Shown here piece by piece: positions 35,921 through 47,031 of a stretch of DNA of 64,000 nt. Both the position numbers and the translations under genes were made by a program. This stretch comes from Lingula anatina (lineage: Eukaryota > Brachiopoda > Lingulata > Lingulida > Lingulidae): contig NW_019775970.1 of NCBI RefSeq assembly GCF_001039355.2, positions 1 to 64,000 of the forward strand, in the 5' to 3' direction. The first letter of the stretch is position 1. The number at the start of each line of letters is the position of its first letter. The notes beneath the pieces are model-generated. The model did not search any database. It saw only the letters and a program-made list of their open reading frames with translations, and was not told the origin of the DNA.

Positions 35921-38178
35921 TGTGTGTGGTCCTCACTCGCTGCCATGATGGTGTGTCTCAAACCTTTAAAACACCCCTACAGATGCAGACACTCTAACCC
36001 AAAAATATTATGTTCAATGTTAAAAAACTTTTAACAAAAAGTGAAAATGTGAGCCACACATAATATTATTTAGTTTAATATCGGCATAAATATATGACAG
36101 GTTCCATTATTTTCTCTGGTTTATGTTATTGTACATGTACCCTCTAACAGGGAAAACAGTCAACAGTTATAAACGTGATATGAAACATTAATAAAAACGT
36201 TATGTAAAACGTGAGTGTCGGTAACGTGACTCAAACGTTCACTTTCTTAAGGAATGATTCATCGGATCGCAGAAGAGATAAGTTAATTTACGCTCTCATC
36301 TTTCATTTTAAAGAAATAAGTATTTTTTACAAGAGGGCAGGGTGGGAGGGGGAGCATAAGAGAATAGCTAATTATAAGCAATATACTAGGGAATACCCTG
36401 CAATTTATCAATTTATCTTTTTCAATTCATGCCGAGAAGTATCACCTTACACGTCGATCTCGCGGATACCTCACATGGTCGTTTAAACCAATAAAACTCG
36501 ATTTTTAATAACCCACACCCCTTCCCGCCGAACGTCATATTAGCATATATGTTTCCGAAAAAAAAAAACTATATACCAAAGAAAATAATTTAGAGGCCAA
36601 AAGAGAGACAGCCAAGGGCACGTTTCGGTATGACTATTTAAAACTGTAGGTTTAATATAAACATAGTCTATCAATAAACACACTTATCCCTACAGTATGA
36701 CACAGCTGACCAGGTGCGGATTTGATTGACGGCGCAGGTTTACATATATGGCGCATACCCGAAGATAAAGAGTTTTTACTGTTGCTTTTGATCCATGGAG
36801 CCGATCCAAGGCAAAACAAAAATTGTACATCTAATTTATTTGTTCGAAGGCCAAACCGTATATTCTATTTTGCGCCTTTTATCTCTTATGCAACTATTAC
36901 GTTATGAAATAACGATCTGAAATAAAAAAAAAAAGATTTCGAGTTGAGCCTTTCTTTTGATATACTTTATCATGTTTTGTGATTATCTAGCGTGGTCGGT
37001 TAACTCCCCCCCCCCCCTGCCCACACTTATTTCGACCTGTAAGATTGGTAAGTCGGTAGTCTGGCTCGGGTAATAAAATATTACTATCTCCACACCTGGT
37101 TTCTATCAAGCTCGTTCAAGAGCTTAGGACAAACATATAGCTCCTCGGGCCAGGAAATCAGGAGAAGGGGGGGGGGGGGGTAGAGTGGAACATGTCTTCT
37201 CAATAAGGAAATCTATATACTTTTTGGTAATTTCCATTTTAACATTTACAAACACTATAAAATACCTTTTCTCGAATTAATATCATGTTCACACATTTCT
37301 GTAAATGTCCCGAACTAGAGGAGAGTGTTATAAAGTAAACACATCTTGGCAATAACTGGTAGCCAATTAGCCAGCAGAGTGATTTAGTTATTATGATTAA
37401 CATTTATATTTTTATTACCTACTGTTCGCAGGAATACGTGTTTAGAACCTGTACTCTGCGCCATAAAATAGCAATGGTGCAAAGTGGTAATACTTGTAAA
37501 ATCCTACAATAATTTTTTTTAAATATCAAATTTTATTAGATGTTGGAATACAAAATTGTTATAAAGACATGAAGGAAGCAGGGTGAGCATATATGCTCGG
37601 AGTTTTGTCGGAGAGGTATATTTCTCGAGTTCACCTCACTGCCCTGTGAAGTTATATTTTTTTGGCCTGAGATACCGTATCCATTACGTTGTGGTCTGAC
37701 CTGCCAAAAGTAAGTCTGCGCGCTCTTTTCATCTTTCGGATCTCTCACATTAATCAAGAAACAGAGTATCAATTACAAGTGCTCGGGTGGGGTCGAAGCA
37801 TATAGGGAATAAATAATTGTAAGCAGTATCCTTGGGACACAAGGTTACTCTGCAATTTATCTCTTTCAATTTATGCTGTGAAATATCACCCAACTAGCCT
37901 CGCGAATCAACCAAATGAGCGTTAATTGGGTTGCAAAACTGCAAGTAATTAACCCCCTCCCTTCCCCCGAACGTCATACTGGCAGATTTGCAAATGAAGA
38001 CTATACCGCACAAAAAGTTTGGGGCCCAAAAGACAACCAGCTAAGGACACGTTTGAGGAACACGTTTGTACACGTTATGATGGGCATTTACAGGTGTAGG
38101 ACCAGAGCAGAGCCTTTTGTAAACAGTTTAGAACCAAGGGGCTGAATTTGATTTGAGGACCAAAAGAGAGGATTAACG
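35503..38178. mobile_element. 2.68-kb DNA element with TIRs of about 140 bp
   Basis: The left end begins TGTTAAGCCTCTCTTCTGGT and the right end mirrors it (CGTTAATCCTCTCTTTTGGT on the other strand); the match runs inward to the AGCTG near 35643 and 38040. Flanks AACGTC and AACGCC (35497-35502, 38179-38184) fit a 6-bp target duplication with one change. Genes H and I show the uninterrupted upstream sequence. Inside, 36350-36620 resembles 37790-38045 in direct order. No transposase is recognised. A (GT)n run lies at 35887-35929 and C- and G-runs near 37007-37018 and 37168-37180. Confidence 0.85.
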
Positions 38179-38403
38179 AACGCCGCCACATGTAGACCTA
38201 CCTAAATACAGACACTGTTTTTTTGTTAATTGCGGATTGCATATCTAAGTTCCTATGTATGCATCTCGTAAAGCAAGGATATCTGTTTATATGAAGGGTG
38301 TTATATATATTGTATTTCAGACTCGATGAATATTCCAGAATATAGTTTAGGACGCTTGTTACTTTTGTTTTAGAAATCTGAGCAATACAGAGTTCATGTA
38401 AGA

Positions 38404-39447
38404 ATGTCCTCAAACAATCTGAAAGTTCTTCTCCTTCTTATGGTCGTTCAGACTATCTGCTCTTCGGAGATGGTGAAGGTAGGTCCAGACACGAATTTAT
38501 TTTTGTCTTTTGAATATTTTAATAAGTAAGATTACTTGAAATCGGGTGTTTACAAGGATCGTAAATGGATACCGTTAACAGTAAAGGGAGAACAAAGTGC
38601 GGCAGTTAAAGGACAGGGGTTAAATATATTATAAGAAAGTACATTTTGTAACGCATTGAAAATTATGAATGATACTTTACGAACCCATCACATAACATGA
38701 TAATAGTGCAGGATAAAATTCAAAGGACAATTTGATTAGCGTAAACGGTGAGAAACCACGCGGATCACTTGGTCATTGGGGTTTGGCGCATTGATTATGT
38801 GGTACGTACGTGCTCCTGTAAAAACAAAATTAGGGTGAACAATAAGCAGTGTTTTGCAGTGGTGTCGCTACCACGTCATGTTTGTTTTATAATATTTTGA
38901 TAAATTTTAGAACCCCAAAGGAAGCTTCAGTGAGCACTGGGTTTTCAAGAACAAGGAATTCTTTGATATCATGGACGTTGATGAAAATGGCAAAGTGACT
39001 GAAGAGGAATTCATTGATTCATCAACTGAACGGGCTGAACAAGTTCTCCCATCTTGGAGAGCCAAGGCGGTTCATGGTATATTGTCTAACGCCTATCACC
39101 TGTGGTGGTCAAATGAATACAACAACTATTCCAAATCCATCCCATTTCAAGAAAAGCTTCAGACTGAAGAAGTTGAACTCCCTATTACAAGAGAAAAGAT
39201 CGTAAAATCCGGAAATGATTGGCTTGGCGCTTTTGATCTCGACTGCGATAGCAAATTGATGGTAGATGAGTATTCCAACTTCCTTACTTTTTTCCGTAAC
39301 ACTGGTAAGGTTCAAGATATATTTGATGCAGTTGATTGGAATAAGGATGGTGTGATTGATACCAATGAGTTCATAGATGGTTTCGAGGACTTCTGGGTCG
39401 GTCAAGAGCCCAGCTCCTCCGATGTCTTTTTCGGTACTCGTTATTAA
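38404..39447 (+). CDS. Gene G: secreted SCP-like EF-hand protein
   Basis: Exon 1 38404-38478 (25 codons, MSSNNLKVLLLLMVVQTIC, signal peptide) and exon 2 38911-39447 join in phase 0 through a 432-bp GT-AG intron. Precursor 203 aa. Calcium loops: about residues 47-58 (DVDENGKVTEEE), 134-145 (DLDCDSKLMVDE, Ser at the usual Gly position) and 167-178 (DWNKDGVIDTNE). LWWSNEY near residue 90 stands where EF2 is lost; Asn97 is in an NYS sequon. Ends SDVFFGTRY. The cleanest member of the D-I subfamily and a good reference. A conserved TTTTGTTTTAG 31 bases upstream of the ATG suggests a 5'-UTR intron. A possible AATAAA lies near 39792. Its upstream flank was split by the 35503-38178 element. Confidence 0.88.
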
Positions 39448-40909
39448 GACGGAGATTATAAAGACGTACCCCTGTAATTCAGACCTGGCCTTTAGATTAC
39501 ATTTTGCCCTTTGAATTTTTAAAAGTGTATGCAGTCGCTTTGTTTTTGCCTTTTGGCATTTGGATGCGCTGCTGTAGTGTTGTTGTTTTAAATATGACAG
39601 TGGTAGTTTGTCCGGAAGAAGAATATTAGTTTCAACGTTTTAAATCTCCTCATTTTCCCTATATGTTGATCTACTCGGTCGGAACAGGGCCAGGCAAGCA
39701 AAGGTAAGGCATGCCTAGATTGAATTTTATCCATTGGCTTGGATTTTATCCTCTGTGCTTGGTTATCATACAGATCTATATCTTATTTAGAATAAACAAT
39801 TGAATCAAGCCGTCTGACCCACTGTCTTTTTCTTTACATTTCTCTTCATTTAGATTTATTTAGTGATTTCCGTGTTCATATACAACCGACGAATCCTTAG
39901 GATCTTAGCATGGTTATTTAAGGTATGATGTTGATGCATGGAACACGGACGCTCAGAACAGGAGGCATAAATATTTCTCTAGTACATGTAAAATAAGTTT
40001 CTTATACATAAATAGTAAAGAAGTATCTGCCAAAGTGTCTGCCAAATTTAAGCCACATGCGACATAATAATCATTTTCATCACCTAAATACAATCAATTA
40101 CATTAGATGTAATAAGTATGATTGACGACAGCAAATGTTTGGAGATTGAAAGGAAGTGGAGTAGGCAGATCATTAAATAATTCAACTGCTAGTATCTATC
40201 TATCACAAAAGAAACAAACTGTTTCAACGATTTTCAAATGTTTGACAACAGGATGTCCTATTTTGTCTCATAATCCCTATTTAATGTAGTTTGATGTTTA
40301 CAGCCGGAAGTACGAATGTAATGTTTTTAAAGAAAGTAACATGGGATTGGTAACATATCGAATAGGGGACACGCGTGACTGATAATGTTCATCCCGACAA
40401 TACTGCGAAATGATGGTGTTTAAATACACCACGCTGACTGAAACAAAATATTACATAAGACTGGGACCTATAAGAGAAACAACAGACATATGGTAAGTAA
40501 AGCTAAAATTAATTATATAATGAGGGATATAGGCTGTACTGAAGATGTAAACAACTTCAGTAACTTCGACAACTGTAAGATTCAGTGTTCACTAACATTG
40601 GGATTTCATTTGATCGAACTATGGTAGATGAGTAGATGTGGTTATGATACTAATGCCGTATGATTTGCACTGTTTTTGTGCTGTAAACGTTGCCACATAT
40701 AGGTCTACCAAAATGCAGACACTGTTTTATTGTTGATTGTAGATTTCATATCTAGCTCTGTACGTTCGCAAAGTATAGCAAGGTTATTTATTTATATGAA
40801 GGGTGTTATATAAACTTGTATTTCACACTCGATGAATATTGCAGAATATAGTTCAGGTTGGTTGTTACTTTTGTTTTAGAAATCTGAACAATACAGAATT
40901 CATGTAAGA
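39448..40909 (+). other. Intergenic flank between G and H
   Basis: 39448-40010 is the family 3' flank, 40010-40860 is block F leading to exon 1 of H. It repeats the order seen before C and I. No further gene. Confidence 0.6.
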
Positions 40910-41941
40910 ATGTCCTCAAAAGATCTGAAAGTTCTTCTCCTTCTTATGGTCGTTCAGACTATCTGCTCTTCGAACATGGTAGAGGTAGATCCAGACACGA
41001 ATTTGTTATTGTCTTTTCAATATTTTAAGAAACCTGACTACTTAAAATCGAGTGTCTACAAGAATCTTAGACTGGGTTCCCATGCCTAGATCGATCCATC
41101 TGGATCGGTCTAACTCCCTGGGGAGTCTCACTAAATTGCTATCAACTTAATCGGCTTAATTGTCTGGTCTGCCTACCGAAACAGCTAGGGTAAAGATAAT
41201 TACCCCCTTACAGCTTTACAAGCCGTGTCAGACATTTAAGCCGGTTAAGTACACAGTAATTTAGTGAGACTCCCTTTAACTTAAAAGTGGTAAGGTGCTG
41301 CTATAAAAACACACAAAAATAGGGTGAACAATATGCGATGTTTTGCCATTTGCAGTTGTGTCGCATCCATGTTATGTTTGTTTTATAGATTAAAAAAAAA
41401 TTTAGAGCCCCAAAGGAAACTTTAGTGCGCACTAGATTTTCAAGTACAAAGAATTCTTTGATATCTTGGACGTTGATGAAAATGGCAAAGTGACTGAAGA
41501 GGAATTCATCAATTCAACAACAGAGCGAGCTCAGCAAGTTCTCCCATCTTGGAGAGCCATGGCGGTAAATGGGATATTGTCTAGTGCCTATAATCTGTGG
41601 TGGTTAAATGACTACACCAACTATTCAAAATCCATCACATTTCAAGATTGGCTTTGGGCTGACGAAGTCGAACTCCCAATTACAAGAGAAGATCTCGTAA
41701 AATACGCAAAGATTGGTTTGACGCGCTTGATCTCGACTGCGATAGCAAATTGATGGTAGAAGAGTATTCAAACTTTCCCATTCTTTTCCGTAACACTGGT
41801 AAGGTTCAAGATATATTTGATGCCATTAATTGGAATGAGGATGGTGTGATTGACACCAACGAGTTCATAGACGCTTTTATGGGCTGCTGGGCTGATCAAG
41901 AGCCCAGCCCCTCTGATGTCTTTTTAGGCACTGGTTATTAA
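40910..41941 (+). pseudogene. Gene H: EF-hand paralogue with a one-base frameshift
   Basis: Exon 1 40910-40984 is intact (MSSKDLKVLLLLMVVQTIC). Exon 2 starts at 41406 after TTTAG. It reads in family frame through DVDENGKVTEEE, WWLNDYTNYSKS and DLVKYAK, then one base is missing near 41710 (family GAAATGATTGG, here GCAAAGATTGG): the frame runs to a stop at 41751-41753, while the family sequence continues in the next frame to SDVFLGTGY at 41941. Loops 3 and 4 are therefore lost from the frame, though well kept as DNA. A single-base loss in otherwise clean sequence could be a recent null allele or a sequencing error. Confidence 0.8.
41071..41277. mobile_element. MITE in the intron of H, related to 8785-8997
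   Basis: Shares CTAACTCCCTGGGG, TAATTACCCCCTTACAGCTT and ACATTTAAGCCGG with the copy in C, at another place in the intron. Target duplication not resolved. Confidence 0.65.
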
Positions 41942-42379
41942 GCCAGCGATGATAAAGACTTAATTTGGCCATGGCCTTTTTGATTTAAAATTGCATATAA
42001 ACTTCTGAACTTTTAAAATGTAAATTTACTCGCTTAGCTGTTGCCTATCCGCATCCGGGTGTATTGTGTTTCAGATTAAAACAAACACCATTGACAGGTA
42101 CTTTATACAGTGGTGGCTCGACAGGAAGAAGAATTTCAGTTTTAACTTTTTTAATTGGTTCGTTTCTTACTTTTTTTGTTGATTCTCCTCGGGACAACGT
42201 GAGACAAATAAAGACATAAGACATGCCTTAATCGTATTTTAACCATTAGCTTTACTGTTTGCTTTGTATATGATGTGTATCTTATTTAGAATAAACCATT
42301 GAATCATCCTGTCTGATATGCATGTCTCCCTCTGTACATTTTTAGTGTAATATTCTTATTCAAAATCAACCGGTGGATG

Positions 42380-42545
42380 GTTCTCAGGGCCGTAGCCTCC
42401 GGGGGGGCAGGGGGGGGGGGGGGCAGCTGCCCCCCCTGGAATTTGGAATTTTACACACCACACCACACCCCCTCGGTAGCTTCGCCCCCTCGTGTCCGCT
42501 TACTGCCTCCCCTGGCATTTTGCTCAGGCTACGGCCCTGGTTCTT
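42380..42545 (+). repeat. GC-rich repeat with long G run and CAGGGCCGTAGCC inverted ends
   Basis: Begins CAGGGCCGTAGCCTCC and ends GGCTACGGCCCTGG, enclosing a 14-base G run. Looks like a small inverted-repeat element typical of marine invertebrate genomes; the frame across it is not a gene. Confidence 0.6.
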
Positions 42546-42819
42546 CACAATTATAACATGGTGATTACCAAAATCAAAGCAAATTTGTTCCTCTTTAGTT
42601 CATACATTTTAATTCAAGAATATTTATTTAAGCGCTGTTGAGAGTATACGTTGAAATGTTTATTTATTATTGAATGTCAGCGTTTCATTGTTCGCATCAT
42701 AGTAAACTGCAAATAAACATTTTTTGTTTGGTATTTGTGTTTGTTGACAACCGTGTTTAACGTGTTCTTTTATCGATTATAAAAACGCATATTTCCTTTT
42801 TGATGTTTGATGACCAATC

Positions 42820-42909
42820 TATTTATCTATCTATCTATCTATCAGGTGGCCTTGTGGTCAGAATGTTCGCCTCTGGAACGGGAGGACGTGGGTCCGGGGA
42901 CATACCAGT
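42820..42909 (+). repeat. (TATC)n plus tRNA-derived SINE head, right arm
   Basis: Mirror of 27511-27607: TATC tract then GGTGGCCTTGTGGTCAGAAT and GGACGTGGGTCCGGGGACAT. Further TATC/TGTC tracts follow at 42965-43005. No gene from 42910 to 43917. Confidence 0.6.
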
Positions 42910-43266
42910 CCTTCATAAACAGCGCCTGCTGTCTTCCCGCTTGCTCGACTTTTTCTTCTATAAGTATCTATCTATCTGTCTATATATCTATCTGTCTGTC
43001 TATATCAAAAAGAATTTTCTGCTTTTGATTATGGATTTCAAAAGTTTGACTTCTGCGTCATAGCCGGCATAAATTGTAGTTTGATGTTTTCATTTAAAGT
43101 TGAAATGTAAATATTTAGAGGTGAAAGAGAAATGGGATATATAACATGTCGAATGGGGGGCAAGCGTGACTAATTATCTTAAATCCGACAGTAATGCGAC
43201 AGATTGTATTTAAATAGACAACGCTCATACAAAACATCAGAAAAGATTGATTGGGAAAACAGCGGT

Positions 43267-43267
43267 N
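43267..43267. other. Single ambiguous base at an arm junction
   Basis: Bases left of the N match left-arm 26722 in reverse; bases right of it match 23583. The 3.1 kb of the left arm that carries gene D is thus missing exactly at the N. Confidence 0.9.
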
Positions 43268-43279
43268 TTCTATGCAGTA

Positions 43280-43552
43280 ATTGCCGACATATGGATACTT
43301 TTTTGAGAGAAACATGTCTTGCCAATGCCAGGTTTTGATCAGCCCAAAGGAGCACTATCCAATTAAATCACTGTATATTACAAAATTCAGCAGCGCAACA
43401 GACAAGGTAATCAGTTAATTGGTAGCTATAAACACCTGACTACACACTACTCCATTCACATATCTTATATGAGATCGGAGTTTTTTTAAAAGAACACATT
43501 TTTACCTAGGCGTACTTTGAAACTGAAATATTCCATATTAAATCTGTACAAA
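43280..43552 (-). mobile_element. End fragment of the 3856-5359 type element
   Basis: Reverse complement of about 3856-4135, including the TIR (AATATTCCATATTAAA...CTG). The left arm keeps only its inner part. Confidence 0.65.
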
Positions 43553-43917
43553 AGGGACGTTCCTACTGAGCCGACCGAATAGCCAGACCAGTTCCAATAT
43601 ACCAAGGAGTATCGTGTGGCCATACTGTATATATCCTATTTGGTTTCATGTGGTGTCTGCTGACCTAATTGCTTTTGAAGAACACCTTTTAATCGAAAAG
43701 GCACATTTTTGATAAAGCAACAGTGAACATCTTAAGTCGTGATGGACAAATCGCATGGTTGTTTCTTTTACCAAAACTTTGGCGACTAATGGCTCTGAAG
43801 AATTCTTAAATACGAACATTATAAATAGGCGAATAACGCATTTCTACACTTGGCATTTGGCCCCTGTGGCAGATATGGAATCGAGGTCGTCCCTGAACAG
43901 CAATTGTTCTACAAATA

Positions 43918-45576
43918 CAGCATTGGTCAAAAAGGTTGTCCCACCCCCATTTCCATGTACTTTTATTTACAAATGATCACCTAACAGCTGTTGATTGTTA
44001 GAAATAGTGCTTTTTATTACGTATACCGTGTCTAACATGATTAATGGTTTAAAAAATACAAAATAGTGGTGAAAATATACATATTTTATACCATTTAGTA
44101 AAATTTATAAGAGGTTCCCCCTCAAATCGACTGTTTCACTGTGACTTCTAAAGATGTAAAGAAATGACTATAAAATTGAAAAGACGCCATCAAATGTCAC
44201 CAAATTCACACACAATTAGCATTAGGGTGTGCTCATTAAAGATCACCTGCCTAACAGCGTGTGCGTCTACCGCGTACTGCAATTATTTCCTGTAGATAGC
44301 GCGACAAGCCTTCAACACGGGTTACAATTCTGTTTTGTGGGATATTGTCCCATTCTTCTTAAAGAAGTTGGGGGAGTTGGTCCACGTTTTTATGGGGTTG
44401 GTTCTCCTTTGCATTGCACACTCCAATACATGTCACAGTTGATTAGTAAGTTTGATATCAGGGCTCAAAGAGTTCCATCCTTAGACCATTATGTTTCTTC
44501 AACAAACAGTTGTCAGGCGAGAGGTGTGAGCAAGTGTGCAGTCATGATAAAGCCTGGAGTTAACCCCAAAGTCAGTTCTTGAAGATGGAATGAGATATCA
44601 GCTGAGAATGCTACGTTCAGTGATCCCACAGGCACCTGAACCTGGCCATCCATCACTGGAAGGAAGTTGATTTTGATGCAGTCTCAAATTATTTCTTGTA
44701 TCCCATCGATGGTCAAAGAGGGTCCATAGACATGTTAAAAATGCCTCTTGGAAGGGTGTGTGCAGGATAATATCGCCTGAGGTGTTAGATCAATCCGCAT
44801 TTGGAGAACATTCCAAGCCCATGATATTAGTACTTTGTTCCTTTTGGAACAAAACGTAACAGGGGCATTTTGATGTAACATTCTCAACAGAAATCTCACT
44901 CCATTTGCAAGAGGTGACTTCAGGGATACTACTGGCTTCATTGTGACGACGCACTTGCTCACAGCTCTCGTCTGACAAACGATTTGTTGCAGAAACACAG
45001 GGCTCTGAGGATGGGACAACCGTCTTTGAGCCCTGATATTAATCCTACTGAGCACCTGTGGCATAAATTGGAATGTGCATTGCAGAGGAGAACCAATTCC
45101 TAAATAATCTTGATCAATTCCGCCACGCTCTTTAGGATGAATGGGACAATATCCCACATAACAGAATTGTTACCCATGTTGAAGGCTTGTCGCGCCGTCT
45201 ACAGGAGATAATTGCAGTACGCGGTAGATGCACACGCTGTTAGGCACGTGATCTTTAACGAGCACACCCTAATGCTAATTGTGTGTGAATTTGGTGACAT
45301 TTGATGGCGCCTTTTCAATTTTATAGACATTTCTTTACATCTGTAGAAGTTGCAGTGGAACAGTCGATTTGAGGGGGTACCTCTTATAAATTTTACTAAA
45401 TGGTATAAAATGTGTATATTTTCACCACTATTTTGTATTGTTTTAACCATTAATCATGTTAGACACGGTATCCGTAATAAAAAGCACTATTTCTAACAGT
45501 TCAGAGCTGTGAGGTGATCATTTGTAAATAAAAGTACATGGAAATGGGGGTGGGACAACCTTTTTGACCAATGCTG
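43918..45576. mobile_element. Fold-back Tc1-like transposon, two inverted transposase 3' halves
   Basis: Both ends read CAGCATTGGTCAAAAAGGTT inward and are flanked by TA (43916-43917, 45577-45578). Inverted similarity runs inward about 650-700 bases. On the + strand near 45010-45240 Tc1 transposase remains are seen (SLSPDINPTEHLW, with the third catalytic Glu, then a DEWDNIPHNRIV-type end); the minus strand near 44570-44240 encodes the same end. The N-terminal half is absent, so it cannot mobilise itself. The left arm has the empty site at 23407-23408. Confidence 0.88.
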
Positions 45577-45685
45577 TACATTGCATTTATAAAAATCATG
45601 GCGAAATATAACGTTACAATAAATTACTGGAAATCTACAGTAGAAAATTAGCACTATATAACTACAATTAAGACAATTAATTGTA

Positions 45686-46393
45686 TTTATGTAGCAAATG
45701 GTTTGTTTTAGTGGTGCTTTTAACTTTTTGGTAATACATCAACGTTTTGTTTGGGTCTTGTGTCTGCACATTTTGACCCTAAGTAGTTGACCAAAGCAAG
45801 GTGATAACAGATGTCCAGGGTTAAGGAATGTCTTAGCTGCTGTGTATCTAGGCACACACATGTATATTCTATGAAAGATGTTTTGGAGATTAATTCCATC
45901 GAGCTGCATTCAGTGAGAAGTAATTCAGCTTTGTAGCTGCGGATATATTTACCCGCAGTTTTAGCAGCTACACTGTATTATTACTTACGTTTCTTTATTG
46001 TTATTTGTACACTGGTTACCAGTCATCACTTTTGTGGTTTCAAGATTTGGGGAGGGCTATTTGTTACTTGGTGACTTTATTTTCCTCGGATTATTTAGTT
46101 TTCCCCAGCCACCTTTTATTTTCATTTGCGCCAACTTTTTGCTCCTATATCTGTTGTGATTTCTCATATTTTTCATAATTAATCCTGGTTACATTCAGTA
46201 ACATACTTTATTATTTTTATATTTGGCACTTATATAGTTTGGGGGATGTTTGATTATCTCCCCAATTTTATAACTTTGTATCTTATTAGTTTTCGTCATT
46301 AATAAATGACAATTTCAGTCATATGGACTTATCTTACTTAATTTGGAGCAAAAACAGGGCTTCGTTGTGCTTGTGAACATTTGGCTACATAAA
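45686..46393. mobile_element. 708-bp insertion with TTTATGTAGC inverted ends, right arm only
   Basis: Starts TTTATGTAGCAAATG and ends CATTTGGCTACATAAA. The left arm near 23300-23320 lacks it. No coding content recognised; superfamily not assigned. Confidence 0.6.
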
Positions 46394-47031
46394 TTAGTTT
46401 TTAAATAACATTAATTGTTTTAATTGTCTGTGGCAAGTAAAACGATAAAATAAATGTCTGGTTTTTAATTTTTCTCAAAATGATGAGACTTGTTTTACAT
46501 TAGATCCAATATACTCTTGCACGGTTATATTTTGCTTCCTTGGGCAAATATTTTATAGTCGCATATCCTCGAAACGGCTGGATGACTCAGGCTCATTTGA
46601 GTTGTTCTACCTTCAATCTGATGTGCGTTTGTTTACAAATAATCACATGGCAGTCTGATTAGTACTTTTTGTTCCATCAACCAACTTGGAGATGACTTAA
46701 GGTTAAAAAAGCCCAATTTCCTTTGAAGATATTTATATTTAACTTCATTTATTTAAATTAAGAACATGCAACCCCTCAAATATAGCCTTCCACAGTAATT
46801 TTCCATAAAAGTAAAACTAATCATCAAACTTTTAAAATACCACTTAATGCATTCAAATCGATACGCAATAAGCATCAAAATGCACATGTCTAGTAGCATG
46901 CGATCCGATGAGGCACTGCAATTATATCTGCAAATCTGCAGATATAATTGCTTCCAACAAGCAGGTCAGTTATGAAGGATACTATCCCTTTCTTCCATAA
47001 CAGATTATTCATCATGACATTTTCAGTTCAA

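Noticed and set aside
35503-38178. piggyBac element because of TTAA near both ends
   Set aside because: Empty-site comparison places the ends outside TTAA with a 6-bp duplication, and no piggyBac transposase is seen.
38404-39447. Calling the EF-hand proteins photoproteins or luciferin-binding proteins
   Set aside because: The loop pattern fits the wider superfamily, but the C-terminal Pro and other active-site residues of photoproteins cannot be assigned here.
38404-39447. Calling them calmodulin or troponin C
   Set aside because: Signal peptide, lost EF2 and Trp-rich segment do not fit.
42845-42909. Functional tRNA gene
   Set aside because: Box-like motifs only; the arms do not pair as a cloverleaf and copies are dispersed like a SINE.
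44229-45157. Open frames of 117 and 140 codons as genes
   Set aside because: They lie opposite the transposase strand of the fold-back Tc1 element.
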